DNA of 64,000 nt from Ampelocalamus luodianensis (lineage: Eukaryota; Streptophyta; Magnoliopsida; Poales; Poaceae): positions 6,897,840 through 6,961,839 of the forward strand of contig CM070628.1 of assembly GCA_036346255.1 (NCBI GenBank). Reading direction: 5' to 3'. The notes below the pieces were generated by a model that saw only the letters and a program-made list of their open reading frames with translations, made no database searches and had not been told where the DNA came from. Shown here one piece after another: positions 1 through 10,762 of this stretch (position 1 is its first letter; each line of letters begins with the position of its first letter). Position numbers and translations under genes: made by a program.

Positions 1-805
1 GCACGAGATTTGGCTATGTGGTTTGGCTTGTCTGGACAATTAAGGATCGAACTTTGGGTTGTTGCGATTCAAGCAAAACTCGTACTATCACACGCGGTAT
101 ATGGGTGCCGTATTGTTAAGTAGGGGGAAGGTTTTATTGTGTTGAGTCCCACGGTGGTGATATTGTAAGGGCATGGGACCGTGAAATCCGTGTTCCTTTT
201 GGGCCGATAGGATGGGGCGTTAACGTCTTGTGTTTCCTAGGATATATAGGATGGAGCGTTAACGTCTTGTGTTTCCTAGGAGCTATGGGTTGAGGGACTT
301 AGCTCAATGGGATCTTCTTGCTAAAAGCGATCAGTATCTCGATTTACCGGCCAAAGATACCATAGGAAGTATGCTATATTCGGATGCATCCGGAGGCTTA
401 CGGGCTAATCAAGTCGTGTGGGTAAGTAGTACACCCTGCGGGTATAATCTATTCGAATAGCCGTGTCCACGGTTATGGACAACCGCTTGAAATTTGTGGC
501 TGCTTATTGTTAGACTTTTAATTAAAATTGTGGTTGAACTTGGTAATCGTCATGGACGGGATGTTCATGTGTTTAGTGCATCAAAGTGGGCTGCCACTTT
601 GGTCCTTGTATGATTAAATTGTTTATTACGGAAATGCTTTACCATATGCTTTACTTCTACTTCAAATCTGATTTTAAAATGGGCACATGAAAAACTAGTA
701 TGTGTAGGATGTTAATTGTTGCGTCTCTTTCGCAAAACTAAACCAGTATGAGCCATCCTTTGAATGACCCTTATGCATAACTATTTTTATTTGTGTAAGA
801 CTTGC

Positions 806-909
806 GAGTACACTTGTACTCAGCCAGATGTTTGCTGGCCTTTTCAGGTGAGGAGGATTATGAGTATGACGATCTCGTTAGTGTTGACTTGGGTGACACT
901 AATGAGTAG
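806..909 (+). other. Hairpin + splice-acceptor-like site + 19-codon acidic ORF (module copy 1)
   Basis: GAGTAC (806-811) pairs with GTACTC (816-821) across a four-base loop. A pyrimidine-rich tract ends in CAG at 845-847. From 850 an open frame reads EEDYEYDDLVSVDLGDTNE and stops with TAG at 907-909. Copy 2 (6251-6310) has exactly the same length and 11 of 19 identical residues. Any upstream exon would lie before the window. Splicing is inferred from the sites only. Confidence 0.45.
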
Positions 910-1126
910 TGTGCTATCATTTAATCCCCAGTCGGTTGCCGATGGGTGATGGGCATACCACTGCTGGTCTTTTGCTTTATCTATTTACTTCCGCTGCTAC
1001 TTGATACTTTACTTGAATTTGGCCGGTCGGCCGTTTGTAATAAGCTGTAGACCTTAACTATTATGCAGTATGTCTTTTAATCTCTTGTTGTATGCGTTGT
1101 ATGGATGTAATCAACGTTGGATGAGG

Positions 1127-1175
1127 GTATGAGTATATTGGTCGTTGATCTTGGGAGCCAATATAAGTCATACTC
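1127..1175 (+). other. RNA-type hairpin, copy 1
   Basis: A stem closes on ATTGG/CCAAT, with a further GAGTAT/ATACTC stem beyond a 3'-side bulge. The 16-base loop is 1142-1157 (tcgttgatcttgggag). The same loop sits on a different but still complementary stem at 6514-6566, so the pairing was kept while the stem sequence changed. It lies about 220 bases after the stop codon of the acidic frame, in both copies. Confidence 0.55.
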
Positions 1176-3642
1176 GTTGTTGATGAATTCCCATTTTACT
1201 CACTAAGTGTAGTGCTTCGGATCGAAAGAGAATCAACAATCATGTAGCGCTCGCAAAGGAGCAGCGCGCATGATCGTTGAGGCTCTAGTATTCGGCTAAG
1301 CCTCTCACTTGGATAGAGTTAAATTGGAATTCATTTACCGGAGACCCGTGATTATATCCCTAAGACCTTGTCTAATCTCGGTCTTATGGAGATAATTACC
1401 GGGGTCCCCACATGGTCGTTCTCTTAGCTCAGGTAGCTTCTCCATACTCTTTAGATGCCTAAGCATGCTTGTAGCATCTTAATGCATCATCGGTTCGACG
1501 TTTTCGTTTGGGCCGTAGTTGCACTGCCGCCTCCTTTTGTCGCACCGCCGTTAGAGTTCACCGGCAGCCAAACTCCGGCCACCACTAGGACTGCATTGCT
1601 ATTGGGAATCCATTTTTGGTCTTAGTTCGCGCAACCGTGCCTCACCGCGCCAGCGAGCTGCCGGGCAAGCGTGCAGGAGCAACGTGCTCTGTTGTCAGTT
1701 TTTCCGACAGGTACTATAGCACAATCATTATAACTAAAACATTGATGATTAGCATTAATGATGCGATCTGTGTAGGATTAGCTTTTAAGTGTCGATAGTT
1801 TGTCGTAATGTCCCTCTGACTTGTGGGCCCTATGGCCTGTTAAGTGTGTGAGCAAAGTGGTGTAATACGTGTTCCACTGCAGAAAGCGTATTTAGTATAC
1901 GTTTGAACCGAAAGTGCGTTGATTAGTCCGAAAACATATTTAATAAATACGTCTCCGACGTCGATTGACTGGGGTGCTGGGTTGGCGCTGACTGAGTCAA
2001 CCATGACCTGGGGTCCCGCTTGTAAATGACCGCGGCTAGCTCCGGTTGGGTGTAAAAATGTAATATCCGATTACTCGATATCGAATGCTGTAAAGATTAG
2101 AGAGGAATTAAGTTAAAATTCAGAATTTTAGGAGAGGTATGGGCCGCCAACCCATATTCGAGAATAGGGGAGCCGGCCATAGTGGTCCAAGGCCCATGAG
2201 TGGGCTGGCAGCCCATTAGAAGGCAAGGGAGGGGAGGGGACCAAACCCTAGCCTCCAAATGCTACAGTAGCCGCCGTGCTACAGTAGCCTCGTGCTACAG
2301 TACCTCCGCCGGCTGCTGCTCCTCTCCTCATCGCCATCTTCCCTGCTGCTTATGGCCGGCCGTGGGAAGAAGAAGAAGAGGAAGGAAGAGAGAGTTGAAG
2401 GAGTACTTCTTCGTGGGATTTTATCAGCGATCTCAGGTGGTTCTACAAGGGTAATGATGGATTCCCCTCGCTGTTTAGGTTGTTTTAGATGCGAATTCGA
2501 ATAGGTTGATTGGATCGAATTGCTACTGCCAGAAATTCAATTCTGTCTAGTTTAGTGTGCGGCTGTTTTCACGATCTTAGAAGCCGACTCAGAGTATCCC
2601 ATATCCTAGAGTTATGTGGGGTTCATTCTTAGCTTTCATTGGACGCAAAGATAACTCAATTCTGAGTTACGGTTTAAAAGTTATGATGAATTCTTTGCTG
2701 CTGTCCCGGAAGTCTGACGAGAATTAATAGTCATTGTATTTGTTAAATTATGACCTAGTTAGAGAATGATTCAGAAGTTTTTCCCATAACGACTATTGTA
2801 TATAATCTCATTAGCTTTCAGGATTGATAAAGAACACCCTATTTGGATTTGTAAAACAAAAGTTATGCACGTTTCAAGTTGACTGTCCACAAAGCATGTC
2901 AGGTTCTGTCATTAGTTTTGACCCGTGTGCCACTTTTTGTTTTAAGGGAAAAATTTGGGGGTTATGCCAACTAGGATTTTCAATATGGTGTTCTTAGCTT
3001 TCCATAAAAATAAGAATTTTGGGTTTTGGTTAGTCCAATCGAAAGTTATGAATATTTCTTTACCGACGTATAGTTCTGCTAGACAGATTGTGTATTAAAC
3101 TTTCGCCTGAATGTTATCCTAGGTTTTTGGCCGAATTGGAAGTTTCCGCCAACTAGACTAACATGGAGGTTTTCGATACCTTTTCATAGGATCCGAGATC
3201 ACTCTGTTTCGAGTTTCAAACCAAAAGTTATGTCACTTTTAATACTGCTATCCATTACGGCTTCCTACTAGAATGTAGTTCAATTTGAGTAAAGTATATA
3301 GTCAAACGTTGGATTTTGGGATATGAGTTAGGAGCGTTGCAAGTAGTGTCTTGATGTCGTTGTTCTTATTGAGTAATTTAATAGTGTAGGAGGTGAGAGT
3401 TCGAGGTTAGCGGCACCATCTTTGCCTCCTAATGCGTCACAACACGAAATGCAAGTACATTGTTATTCGTATGATTTGTGAATGCTGGATGCTTGATGTT
3501 CGTATTGTGTTTCTATATGATACGTGAGAAGATTCAATGTTTATATTCCTTTCATATGTGAAATTCTCATGTTTAGAGATGATGTTGTTCATTATTCATA
3601 AGTTCATTATATGCATCCATTTTCATGTTCCATCCACAGGAT

Positions 3643-3778
3643 TGGATTTTAAAGACCCATCAATTCCAGCATGGGCACGTGAGACCCACCATTCCAATGT
3701 GGGCATCAACGGGAGTGGATTATAAAGACCCATCAATTCCAGTATGGGCACGTAAGACCCACCATTCCAATATGGGCA
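3643..3778 (+). repeat. Tandem duplication, 73-bp unit
   Basis: Unit 1 (3643-3715) starts tggattttaaagaccc; unit 2 starts at 3716 with tggattataaagaccc and runs to about 3778. Both contain 'catcaattccag', 'atgggcacgt' and 'gacccaccattccaat'. The units are about 90 percent alike by eye. They lie inside the solo LTR, just upstream of two hairpins. Confidence 0.85.
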
Positions 3779-3788
3779 GATTCGGACT

Positions 3789-3845
3789 CCCGTATGAAAC
3801 GTTCTTTATACGGGCTTTGGATCCCCGCATTTTGTTAAATGCGGG
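3789..3845. other. Two consecutive perfect hairpins
   Basis: CCCGTAT (3789-3795) pairs with ATACGGG (3808-3814). CCCGCATTT (3824-3832) pairs with AAATGCGGG (3837-3845) across the loop TGTT. They lie back to back inside the solo LTR, and a 12-base palindrome (tataccggtata) follows near 3880. They could be RNA structure of the LTR transcript; no function is assigned. Confidence 0.6.
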
Positions 3846-4028
3846 CCTAAGTGAACACCGACGGGTGTGTCACTAGCTATACCGGTATAAGCAGGAGTGC
3901 AATCCATTCATTACATTCAATCCATTCATTCCATTTATTCATATGTTCTTTCAGTACAATGTTCATAGTATGTAATGATATTGTCTTGTTCACAATTATT
4001 GTATGATCAGCTATTCTTCGTACTTGCT

Positions 4029-4067
4029 GAGTCTAGGACTCATTCTTGCCTTTTTTGTTTATTTTAG
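4029..4067 (+). other. Hairpin plus acceptor-like site (module in solo LTR)
   Basis: GAGTC (4029-4033) pairs with GACTC (4037-4041), followed by a long T-rich tract ending in AG at 4066-4067. The arrangement matches 806-847 and 6208-6248, but the downstream acidic peptide is not conserved. Only a short frame to a TAG near 4103 is seen, so this copy is weaker evidence. Confidence 0.35.
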
Positions 4068-4872
4068 GTGATCGTTGATGACGGCATTCTTGGGAGGGAG
4101 TAGACTAACATATTTTATTCACTTCACCAAATACAAGTTTCAATAATACGATTTGGTTCCTGTCTTTCATTCGTTAAGTGACGAACTGTAACAAGTAGAG
4201 TTAGATGTTGGATGATATCTTTCTGTATGTTAAGGTTGATTAAATAACTGCTTGTGATCCTTGACTACTCCTTTAACATAATTATCTCCGTGGATTCATT
4301 AGACTTGAATAATTGGAGTTTGTGATCTGTCATTGGATTCAGACTATATTCTTGATTTGTTCTATTATATGTTGATCTCTTTATGTCATTAGATGAGTTA
4401 TTGTCTAAAATCTTTCGCATTATGGTTGAATGTTAGTTTATTTAGGTGACATCTTGGCTTCTGAATAGCCAAGGTGTTACAAAAAAGGTATTCCATACGT
4501 TTTAAAATCCCGAATCGAATTATTTCTGAGTTGAAAAATGATTTAAACTTCTAAATTCATAAGTAATTCATAATAACTCCAAATCGAATGAAATAAATTT
4601 TGTTAATTTTCATTTTTCCTGAACTTTAATATGGAATAGTTTTGAACTCTGTCTCTATTACAGAAAATTTGAATAATTAAACTAAATGTTCAATAATAAC
4701 ATTAACCTTGTAAAATTCGTAAAAAAATTCATATGAACTCCAAATGAGATAAAAATTTTATATAAATTCATATAAAATCAAAACCTCACCACTATATTAT
4801 TTTCATGCATTTTTTAGCATTTTATATTTTCAAATATTTTCTCGGTGTTTATTCGTATCTGTTATTTTTTAG

Positions 4873-4944
4873 ATTCTGAACTGCCTGACACGAGTGATTA
4901 TATTACTGAGACTCCTGAGATTGAACAAGTGGATTATCAACAAG
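4873..4944 (+). CDS. Putative 72-base internal exon encoding an acidic segment
   Basis: A T-rich tract ends in AG at 4871-4872. The segment ends ...CAACAAG followed by GCAAGC, a good match to a plant GC-AG donor. Read in phase 1 it gives SELPDTSDYITETPEIEQ followed by VDYQQ. It leaves a single G that would join GT at 6249 to make a glycine codon, so joined to 6249 it stays in frame with the acidic tail that stops at 6308-6310. Both boundaries have phase 1. There is no transcript evidence; this is a splice model read from sequence. Confidence 0.35.
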
Positions 4945-6207
4945 GCAAGCATCCTCTTGCATCATTTTGATCCTAGTTTTGGTACTTTAGTATTTTGAAA
5001 TACAATGATAATTGCATGCATGCTATTTTGGTGTATCAGTAATTTGTGAGTCTAGTTAGTTATATCCTAATCATTGAGCCTTACCCTAAATCATTTCATA
5101 CACTTATGCTTAAGATAGAGGTCATGTGATGGAATATATTGTCTTTATATAAATGCTTAGCCATGCAGGTCATTAGATACGGTAGTCGGTTGACGGGGTT
5201 ATCTCGTCAACTGTAGGAAACACTGAACAAGTTGTCATTTTACTTTGGTTCAGATCTTGGATCTAATTGTTAAGTGTAAGATTTATAAATTTAACCATGT
5301 TTTCGATCTGAACAAGTGGATGCTAGTGAGGGTGCCTTCGTGCACGAGATCAAGTATGTGGTAGTCTTGTCCAGATCACCAAGGACCGAACTTTGTGCCT
5401 TCATTAATCCAAGTACCACTCGTACTTCCACACGCGGCTGTATATGGGCACCGCTTGGTTAAGTAAGGGGAAATTTTTTATTGAGTTGGATCACAGGTGG
5501 TGTGAGGACACATGTGTTTGATCATGTGTTCGTAGGGCTTCGATTGCAATTTAATATGTGCAAGTGGAGCGCGGTTTTTATTTCTGTCAATTGGATCGGC
5601 ACTCCCGGCACAACTTGTGTGCCCCGCTTAGCAGGTTCTATCAGAAACTTGTACTAAGCGGGATCAGGTCTCGCATGGGTGATTCAACTCAATAAGATGT
5701 TCTTGCTGAAAAATACCGAGTCTTGATTTCCCCAGCCAGCATACCAAAAGAAGTGTGCTATTATCCGGTGGCTTACGAGCTGATCAAGTTGTGTGGGTAA
5801 ATATGTACACCCCTACAGGGTTAAAACTATTCAAATAGCCATGTCCACGGTTACGGATGATCACTTGGGTTTGAGACAACATTTGTTAAATTTTAAACTA
5901 AAATTTGACACGGTTATAACTTGGGATCGGCATGAATGGTTGTTCATGCGTGTTAGATTATCAAAGTGGGCAACCACTTGGACTTGGTTTATTCTACATT
6001 TATATGAATGTTACTTGTATTCTTTTGTCCAAAAAATTTGATTACTAAATGGCTTTTGTAAACTAGAATGTGTAGAATAAAACTTGTTTTTATGCTAAAC
6101 TTAAGCCACTATTACCATCCTTTGGCTAGCCAATAACATGTATATTCTCATATCTTTTGGATAGGCTCTATCATACACTTTCTTTTATTAGTTTGTGTAA
6201 GACTTGC

Positions 6208-6310
6208 GAGTACCTTTTGTACTCAATAAGATTAACCATTTGCTGCAGGTGAGGATGATTATGCTTATGATCCATCCGTTAGCGCCAATTATGGCGACGC
6301 TAACGAATGA
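6208..6310 (+). CDS. Hairpin + acceptor + acidic terminal exon (module copy 2)
   Basis: GAGTAC (6208-6213) pairs with GTACTC (6219-6224). A tract reading 'ccatttgctgcag' ends at 6248. From 6251 the frame reads EDDYAYDPSVSANYGDANE and stops with TGA at 6308-6310. Relative to copy 1, E, D, Y, Y, D, V, S, G, D, N and E are kept in register. The frame also joins in phase to the putative exon at 4873-4944. It looks like the C-terminal exon of a small acidic protein carried by the element. No known family is recognised. Confidence 0.42.
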
Positions 6311-6513
6311 TACTGTTTTTACCTCCACTCAGTTGCCTTCAGGTGTTGGGCACACTTGGTGGTATCTTTTGGTGTTTATATTTGTTTTCGCTCTGTACTT
6401 TTGTTTTTAGTTGACCGGTGGTCACTTGTATAAATTTATGTACTAAAAAACTAGTCTTGTAAATTACTCTCAATAATATAAGACTTATGTATGATTGTGT
6501 ACCATGTTGTTCA

Positions 6514-6566
6514 GGATATGTGCGCATTAGTCATTGATCTTGGGAGCTAATGCGAGACACATATCC
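6514..6566 (+). other. RNA-type hairpin, copy 2
   Basis: GGATATGTG + CGCATTAG (6514-6530) pairs with CTAATGCG (6547-6554) and CACATATCC (6558-6566), with one 3-base bulge and a 16-base loop, tcattgatcttgggag (6531-6546). That is 17 perfect pairs. The loop matches copy 1 at 15 of 16 bases while the stem differs, a covariation pattern. Confidence 0.65.
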
Positions 6567-6570
6567 AGGA

Positions 6571-7429
6571 TAATAAAACATCTAATAATAAAACATGATC
6601 AAATAGCATAACAGGAATAAACACAAATATGTACAGATAATAATATTAAACTGTGAAATAGTCTGGCTCTTATCATGACGATCTCCATCACCATTCTTCC
6701 TATCCTCTGACCACCATGCTTGAAGTCTCCGACCATAATCATCTACTAAGAAATTACTCCTAAGAGTTAGTAATGAATTACATAGGATAATATCAAGCAT
6801 CACATATCGGCACACAGACCGTTATACAATAATATATAGCTCGATGGCTATCTCACAGCATGACACGCAAGCCATGAAAATCCATTCATGCATCACATAC
6901 ATAATGGACTATACTATTCACATCAATCCCTGCAAAAACGAGTTATGCATAGAATCTAATTCTATCGGGTGACATGAACACATACTACCTATAACGCGTG
7001 GTACGATTACCCAGCAGGCAGTCGAGGGCAACGCACTCGGAAAATTTTTCGGTACATGAATCTTATTCACGTAACCGAGCCTTAAAATCATCGGATTAAT
7101 CATATTAAGCCTATTTCGAACCAATCTGATCATTGCCTTGATACAACCACACACTGCGGAACACTCTGATGGTTAAATTCCGACCGGTAGGAGTATTATG
7201 CAATGTGGTCGTGAACAAGTGCAGTAAACCATCTGGTGCTTTTAGCTCATACCTCCTCGCAAGACCCATCTACTATCGCTGAACACTGATCGATCTTATC
7301 GACTAGTGCCTAGACCGTTCCATCCATATGAACCAATCTAGGTTACCAGACCCGACTAGTAATAGATCCAATCTACTACTGCCACATATCAAGTATATGC
7401 GACCGATCCAGATCAAAAACTACGCAGGA
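6571..7429 (-). mobile_element. Retroelement internal-region relic (minus strand)
   Basis: This lies directly downstream, on the minus strand, of a primer binding site at 7430-7443, so by position it is the internal region of an LTR element. Only short open stretches remain (for example minus 7154-6918), and none has a recognisable gag, protease or pol motif. It ends where unit copy 2 begins, so the element is truncated or was non-autonomous. Confidence 0.4.
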
Positions 7430-7443
7430 TGGCTCTGATACCA
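7430..7443 (-). other. tRNA-Met-type primer binding site
   Basis: On the minus strand this reads TGGTATCAGAGCCA, the usual primer binding site complementary to initiator tRNA-Met in plant LTR retrotransposons. One base upstream on the minus strand is an LTR end, ...CCCTTCA. This fixes both the element's orientation and one LTR boundary, at 7445. Confidence 0.75.
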
Positions 7444-7444
7444 T

Positions 7445-8410
7445 TGAAGGGATACAGGTAGGCTACGCTAGCTGGCAATTCAAAAATTGTACCATGTAAA
7501 CCAGAAAGCCAAGCAAGTAGAAGATCATAGATCGTTACCATTAGACACGCAGCGGAAGTAGAGTTGGAGTAGCCTGATCCAACGTAGAGCGCGTTGATAA
7601 AGTGGTCATAGTCGATCGTCCACCGTAGTCGATCGTCCAACGTAGTTGATCATCCTCAGTACCGATTATCTCCTCCAGCAACCAATCGCGATCTTTGCGA
7701 AGTCGTGGATCGTCCTTAAGCGCAACAACAACCGCAGTAGCGCCTCTACGGTATCTACACGTCCAAGGAAGGAACACCGTACGCCGGTGTGCTAGCACTA
7801 ACTCGCACAATTGGGCTTTCGAGAAGATGGTGGCTATGGTTTCAATGGAGCAACTCATGTCAACTCGTATATACCAACAGCCTCATGCATCTCCTTATAT
7901 AAATCCTATGACAGATCCTATCCAAACACGTTTGTTTCAACCCGTTAAGTATGTGACCCGTTAGGTTCATGCGTAGTCGATCGTGACTCGAAAACCTTTT
8001 CCGACCACGAGTCGTTAGCGGTTTTTAACAGGACATAACGATTCCCAAATACACATGAATTATATCGGACGAACCTTAATGCAGTATGATCTATGATCAG
8101 GTCCATATCACTAACAACTAGTTCGTATCTCTATACGACTAGTTCATATTTAGTCTCGACCAATTCGTAACTCCTTACGAGCAGGTTTTGACCACTTAGT
8201 GATTATGTTCGACCAGTCTACGACCAGCTCGTATCTCTATACGACTAGTCTGTATATGATCGAACGGAACGACTTTCTTGTGTATTCTCTCTTTGCCTCA
8301 CGATATCTGGTTGAACTCCAGGTGAGATATCATGTCATCCATGGACTGTTCAATACTTTCTCGATCGAGTGTCGGATAACTTCACATGGTCGACTCTTTG
8401 ACCACTAGGG
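7445..8410 (-). repeat. LTR of a minus-strand retroelement; outer end undetermined
   Basis: The inner boundary is set by the primer site. The LTR body holds repeated 'tcgtatctctatacgactagt' blocks (near 8122 and 8229) and many CGAC/GTCG runs. No matching second LTR or target duplication is visible in the window, so the outer end near 8410 is a guess based on the abrupt change to GC-rich sequence. No gene is supported here. Confidence 0.45.
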
Positions 8411-8955
8411 CCATGCACTTTTTTTATCCGACCACATCGAGGGGCCCTGGCGTCCTCCAGGGTGCGACTGCTCCTGTCCCAACCCCCAAGAGGGCTCCTG
8501 CTCCCGTTGTTGTCACCGTTGCCATTCCTGCTTCGTCGCTGCCGTGGCGTGTCTCCCGCCTTGTCGTCGTCATCGTCGTCCTCGGCCAAGCCATGGTGCG
8601 GGTGACAGGAGGTGGAGTGGAGAGGCGCTCGCAGCCGGGAGCGCTTGGTGGCGGCTAGAGGGGGAGATGGAGGGGGCAGGAGCTTGGCAGAGATTAGGGA
8701 GGATTGGGGAGGCAGGGATTGGGGAGGAAGAACCGAAGAAGAGATTGGGAAATTGGGGATCGGGAGTCTGGGCAGGGTAGAGGGGAATGGGGATCGAGAA
8801 GCTGGGCAGGGTAGAGGGGAGTTGGGCTGTGACTGTGAGCTCAACTGGATTGGGCTTCTTCCAACTGGGCCGATTTTTTCAGGCCTAATTTGAAATGTTA
8901 CCGGGGAGGCCCGACAGAACCGATTGGGCCGATTTTCAGCTGAAAATTGACCGCA
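8411..8955 (-). mobile_element. hAT-type terminus, partial element
   Basis: Read on the minus strand from 8955 it begins CAGGGATTTTTTTTGCGGTC and continues with blocks such as 'aatcggcccaatcggttctgtcgggcc' in shortened form. This closely follows the left end of the complete hAT at 10133 (CAGGGTTTTTATTTTTGGTC...). It is therefore an end of the same or a sister hAT family in reverse orientation. GC-rich sequence follows, with long but low-complexity open frames on both strands that I do not accept as genes. The opposite end and an 8-base duplication were not found. Confidence 0.5.
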
Positions 8956-10124
8956 AAAAAAATCCCTGGCTGCTACTCATTCCAGCTTTCTATTAACATC
9001 AAGAGATAAATTGAAAGACCCAGAAAGTTGGAAGTTACTACTCATTTCAGCTTTTTATTAAGCTTAGTAAATTGTTGTAAGATTGGGGAGGTGACAGGAA
9101 ACACATCAAACTGTAGAACAACAACAATAAGCATGCTCTAGGAGAATTGAAAAAAAAAATTGATGAATACTTTGCTATCATGTACATTAGATTTGGTGTT
9201 TATATGCCTTTTAGATAGCACAGCCGAGAAGAGACTAGAGAGCAATCAGCATTGTCATCAACATGGGACATTAATCAAGGGCTTGATGTACTACTTCTAG
9301 TACTATATATTCAAACAAACTTCAGAGGTTTACCTCATCAAAGAGGACAATGTTGAACATCTTGTAGCAGAGGACAAGAGAGCAATCAGCCCATGACACT
9401 ATAATTATGGCATCTTTTGCCCAACAGAAATCAGCACTTTACAATAATTTGGATGAGAGCTTGAAAGGCATTGTCCTAAATTTCACAAGTTTTTTTGGTC
9501 AACATGAATGCATATGCCAGATGTATAACATGCGTCTCTTTTGTGATGTAACCATGTGATCCGTAAATTTGATATATGACATGCAGCAGCAAGTTTCTAA
9601 TATATTTTGCAACCCTCAAATCATTACGGTTTATCAGAATTAAGCCTGGTATTACAATTGCTTGATACAGTTAGCAAAAACACATTTACTGCACTAAGAT
9701 CGAAGTGGCAAATTGGAAAAACCATGATGATGCAACTAAAAGTCGAAGTCACCTTGATTAGTTGGAGTCACCTTGATCTAGCAGGATCTGTGGTTTAGTT
9801 GGAGTCACCTTGATTAGTTGGGCACACACAAAAAAAAATTGTTGGGCACACACAAAAATTAGTTAGAGTTACCTTGTTCTAGCAGGATCTGTGGATTATA
9901 GAAGCCGAAGGAGGTAGAGGGAGGATGGCGGCCGACGGAGGTCGAGGGGAGGCGGCGGTGTCGAGGCAGGGGAGGCAGCGTCAGGGCAGGGGAGGTGGCG
10001 TCGAGGCAGGGAAGGCTGCATTGGGTGAGGGAAGGCAGCATCGTCATCCGAGGGGAGGCGGTGGCGGAGGGAGGCGACGATGGGCGAGGAGAGGCGACGA
10101 CGTTGGGGAAGGGGATGAGAGGGG
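8956..10124. other. Intergenic sequence, no gene supported
   Basis: AT-rich, non-coding sequence to about 9900, then GC-rich. Two copies of 'ctactcatt(c/t)cagctttctattaa' lie about 65 bases apart near 8971 and 9036. A GC-rich, Gly/Arg-coding-like stretch (9900-10124) continues across the hAT at 14586, because the hAT inserted into it. Its long open frames on both strands follow from base composition. Confidence 0.6.
9759..9894 (+). repeat. Short direct repeats
   Basis: The block 'tagttggagtcaccttgat' followed by 'ctagcaggatctgtgg' occurs at 9759-9793 and again, slightly changed, at 9860-9894. A half copy lies at about 9796-9814. A 'ttgggcacacacaaaaa' block is also doubled between them. This looks like local slippage or segmental duplication. 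Confidence 0.75.
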
Positions 10125-10445
10125 GCGTTAGGCAGGGTTTTTATTTTTGGTCGATTTTCGACCAAAAACCGGTTTTACCAGTTCTATCGGCCCACCCCGG
10201 TTAGTTTACAAATCGGGCCTGAAAGTTTCAGCCCATTTTTAAATCAGCCCAGTCCATTTGCTTCGTCGCTCCCTTCGTCTCCCTAGCAGCATGCCAGCAT
10301 CTTTGCGGCGACTGCTGCTGCTCCAAGCGCACTGAGGGGGCAGGCGAAGAACTCCCCTTTCGTCAATTCCCGTCCACCTCAAATCAATCCCCACAGCCGA
10401 AGCTCCCGAGCTCCAGGCTCCAGCTCTGCACGTCCTCAACAGCGC

Positions 10446-10587
10446 ATGGAGGGCAGCGGACACGCAGCGGCGGATATCGGCGGCGGTACGGCATATGGAG
10501 GCTCAGCCTCACAACAGCGCACTGAGGCCAGCCGAGAAACAGATGCAGGTGCCGATGGTGGACGCGGCCGAGAAGCATCTGCGATAG
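10446..10587 (+). CDS. hAT transposase exon 1
   Basis: The ATG at 10446 opens a 47-codon Gly/Ala-rich leader (MEGSGHAAADIGGG...) ending ...GCGATAG before the donor GTAATTG at 10588. The exon ends in phase 1. It joins in frame to the acceptor at 10984 (ttgcag), giving ...SAI-EGIDYVW..., which leads straight into the BED zinc finger. The 397-base intron holds a long palindrome. A later ATG at 10846, inside the intron, also opens the frame but lacks a plausible leader. Confidence 0.6.
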
Positions 10588-10762
10588 GTAATTGTTTTGT
10601 TCAGTAGCTCAAATTCTTTGTACTTCTTGAGGTCAATGTTGAGTTCAGTGGATACGCAGGCCTAAAAGTATTGATTGATAGTAGTAGCTCCTTTGAACTG
10701 ATTTATATGTTCTTATGATCTTGTGTTCATCCAATTATATCAGAAGAAACAAAACTAAAAAA

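Larger units (their letters stand above)
1..2053 (+). mobile_element. LTR-retroelement relic, unit copy 1 (left part outside window)
   Basis: No host gene is visible here. The first 1.2 kb is a diverged copy of 5330-6570: both contain, in the same order, a block around 'cacgcggtatatggg', a 'tccacggtta' block, a GAGTAC/GTACTC hairpin, a pyrimidine-rich tract ending in CAG, a short acidic reading frame, and a long hairpin whose loop reads 'ttgatcttgggag'. This is the layout of a retroelement LTR or leader. The rest, to 2053, is low-information sequence. The 5' end lies outside the window and no target duplication can be assigned. Before the solo LTR at 2059 inserted, this stretch was continuous with 4487 onward. 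Confidence 0.5.
2059..4481 (+). mobile_element. Solo LTR, about 2.4 kb
   Basis: It begins TGTAATATCC and ends GGTGTTACA, the TG...CA ends of a retrotransposon LTR. It is flanked by the 5-base duplication aaaaa (2054-2058 and 4482-4486). No primer site, polypurine tract, second LTR or pol gene is attached, so it is best read as a solo LTR left by recombination. The duplication is low complexity and so weak alone, but it falls exactly at the TG/CA ends. It splits the older unit made of 1-2053 and 4487-6570. Contents include a GC-rich stretch near 2200-2400, a 73-bp tandem repeat, two strong hairpins and a hairpin/acceptor module near 4030. Confidence 0.8.
4487..6570 (+). mobile_element. LTR-retroelement relic, unit copy 2
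   Basis: The AT-rich first part (4487-4860) has no coding signal. A 72-base acidic open segment bounded by splice-like sites follows at 4873-4944. From 5330 the sequence matches window positions 1-1200 in order and orientation. The two copies are too diverged to be the fresh LTR pair of one insertion, so they are an old pair or two related elements. The segment ends near 6570, where a minus-strand element begins. Confidence 0.45.

Noticed and set aside
3789..3845. Back-to-back hairpins as bacterial-type terminators
   Set aside because: The window is plant nuclear DNA and the hairpins lie inside a solo LTR; no T-run follows the stems.
8350..8844. 164-codon Pro/Ser-rich frame on the minus strand
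   Set aside because: Overlaps open frames on the plus strand in GC-rich sequence adjoining a hAT terminus; no recognisable domain or splice sites.
988..8963. Shared 8-mer gctgctac as a duplication for the hAT end at 8955
   Set aside because: The other occurrence, near 988, is not next to a CAGGG-type end, so the match is chance.
9896..10204. Gly/Arg-rich frames near the hAT left flank
   Set aside because: They run into the transposon terminus and across the target duplication, so they cannot be an original gene.
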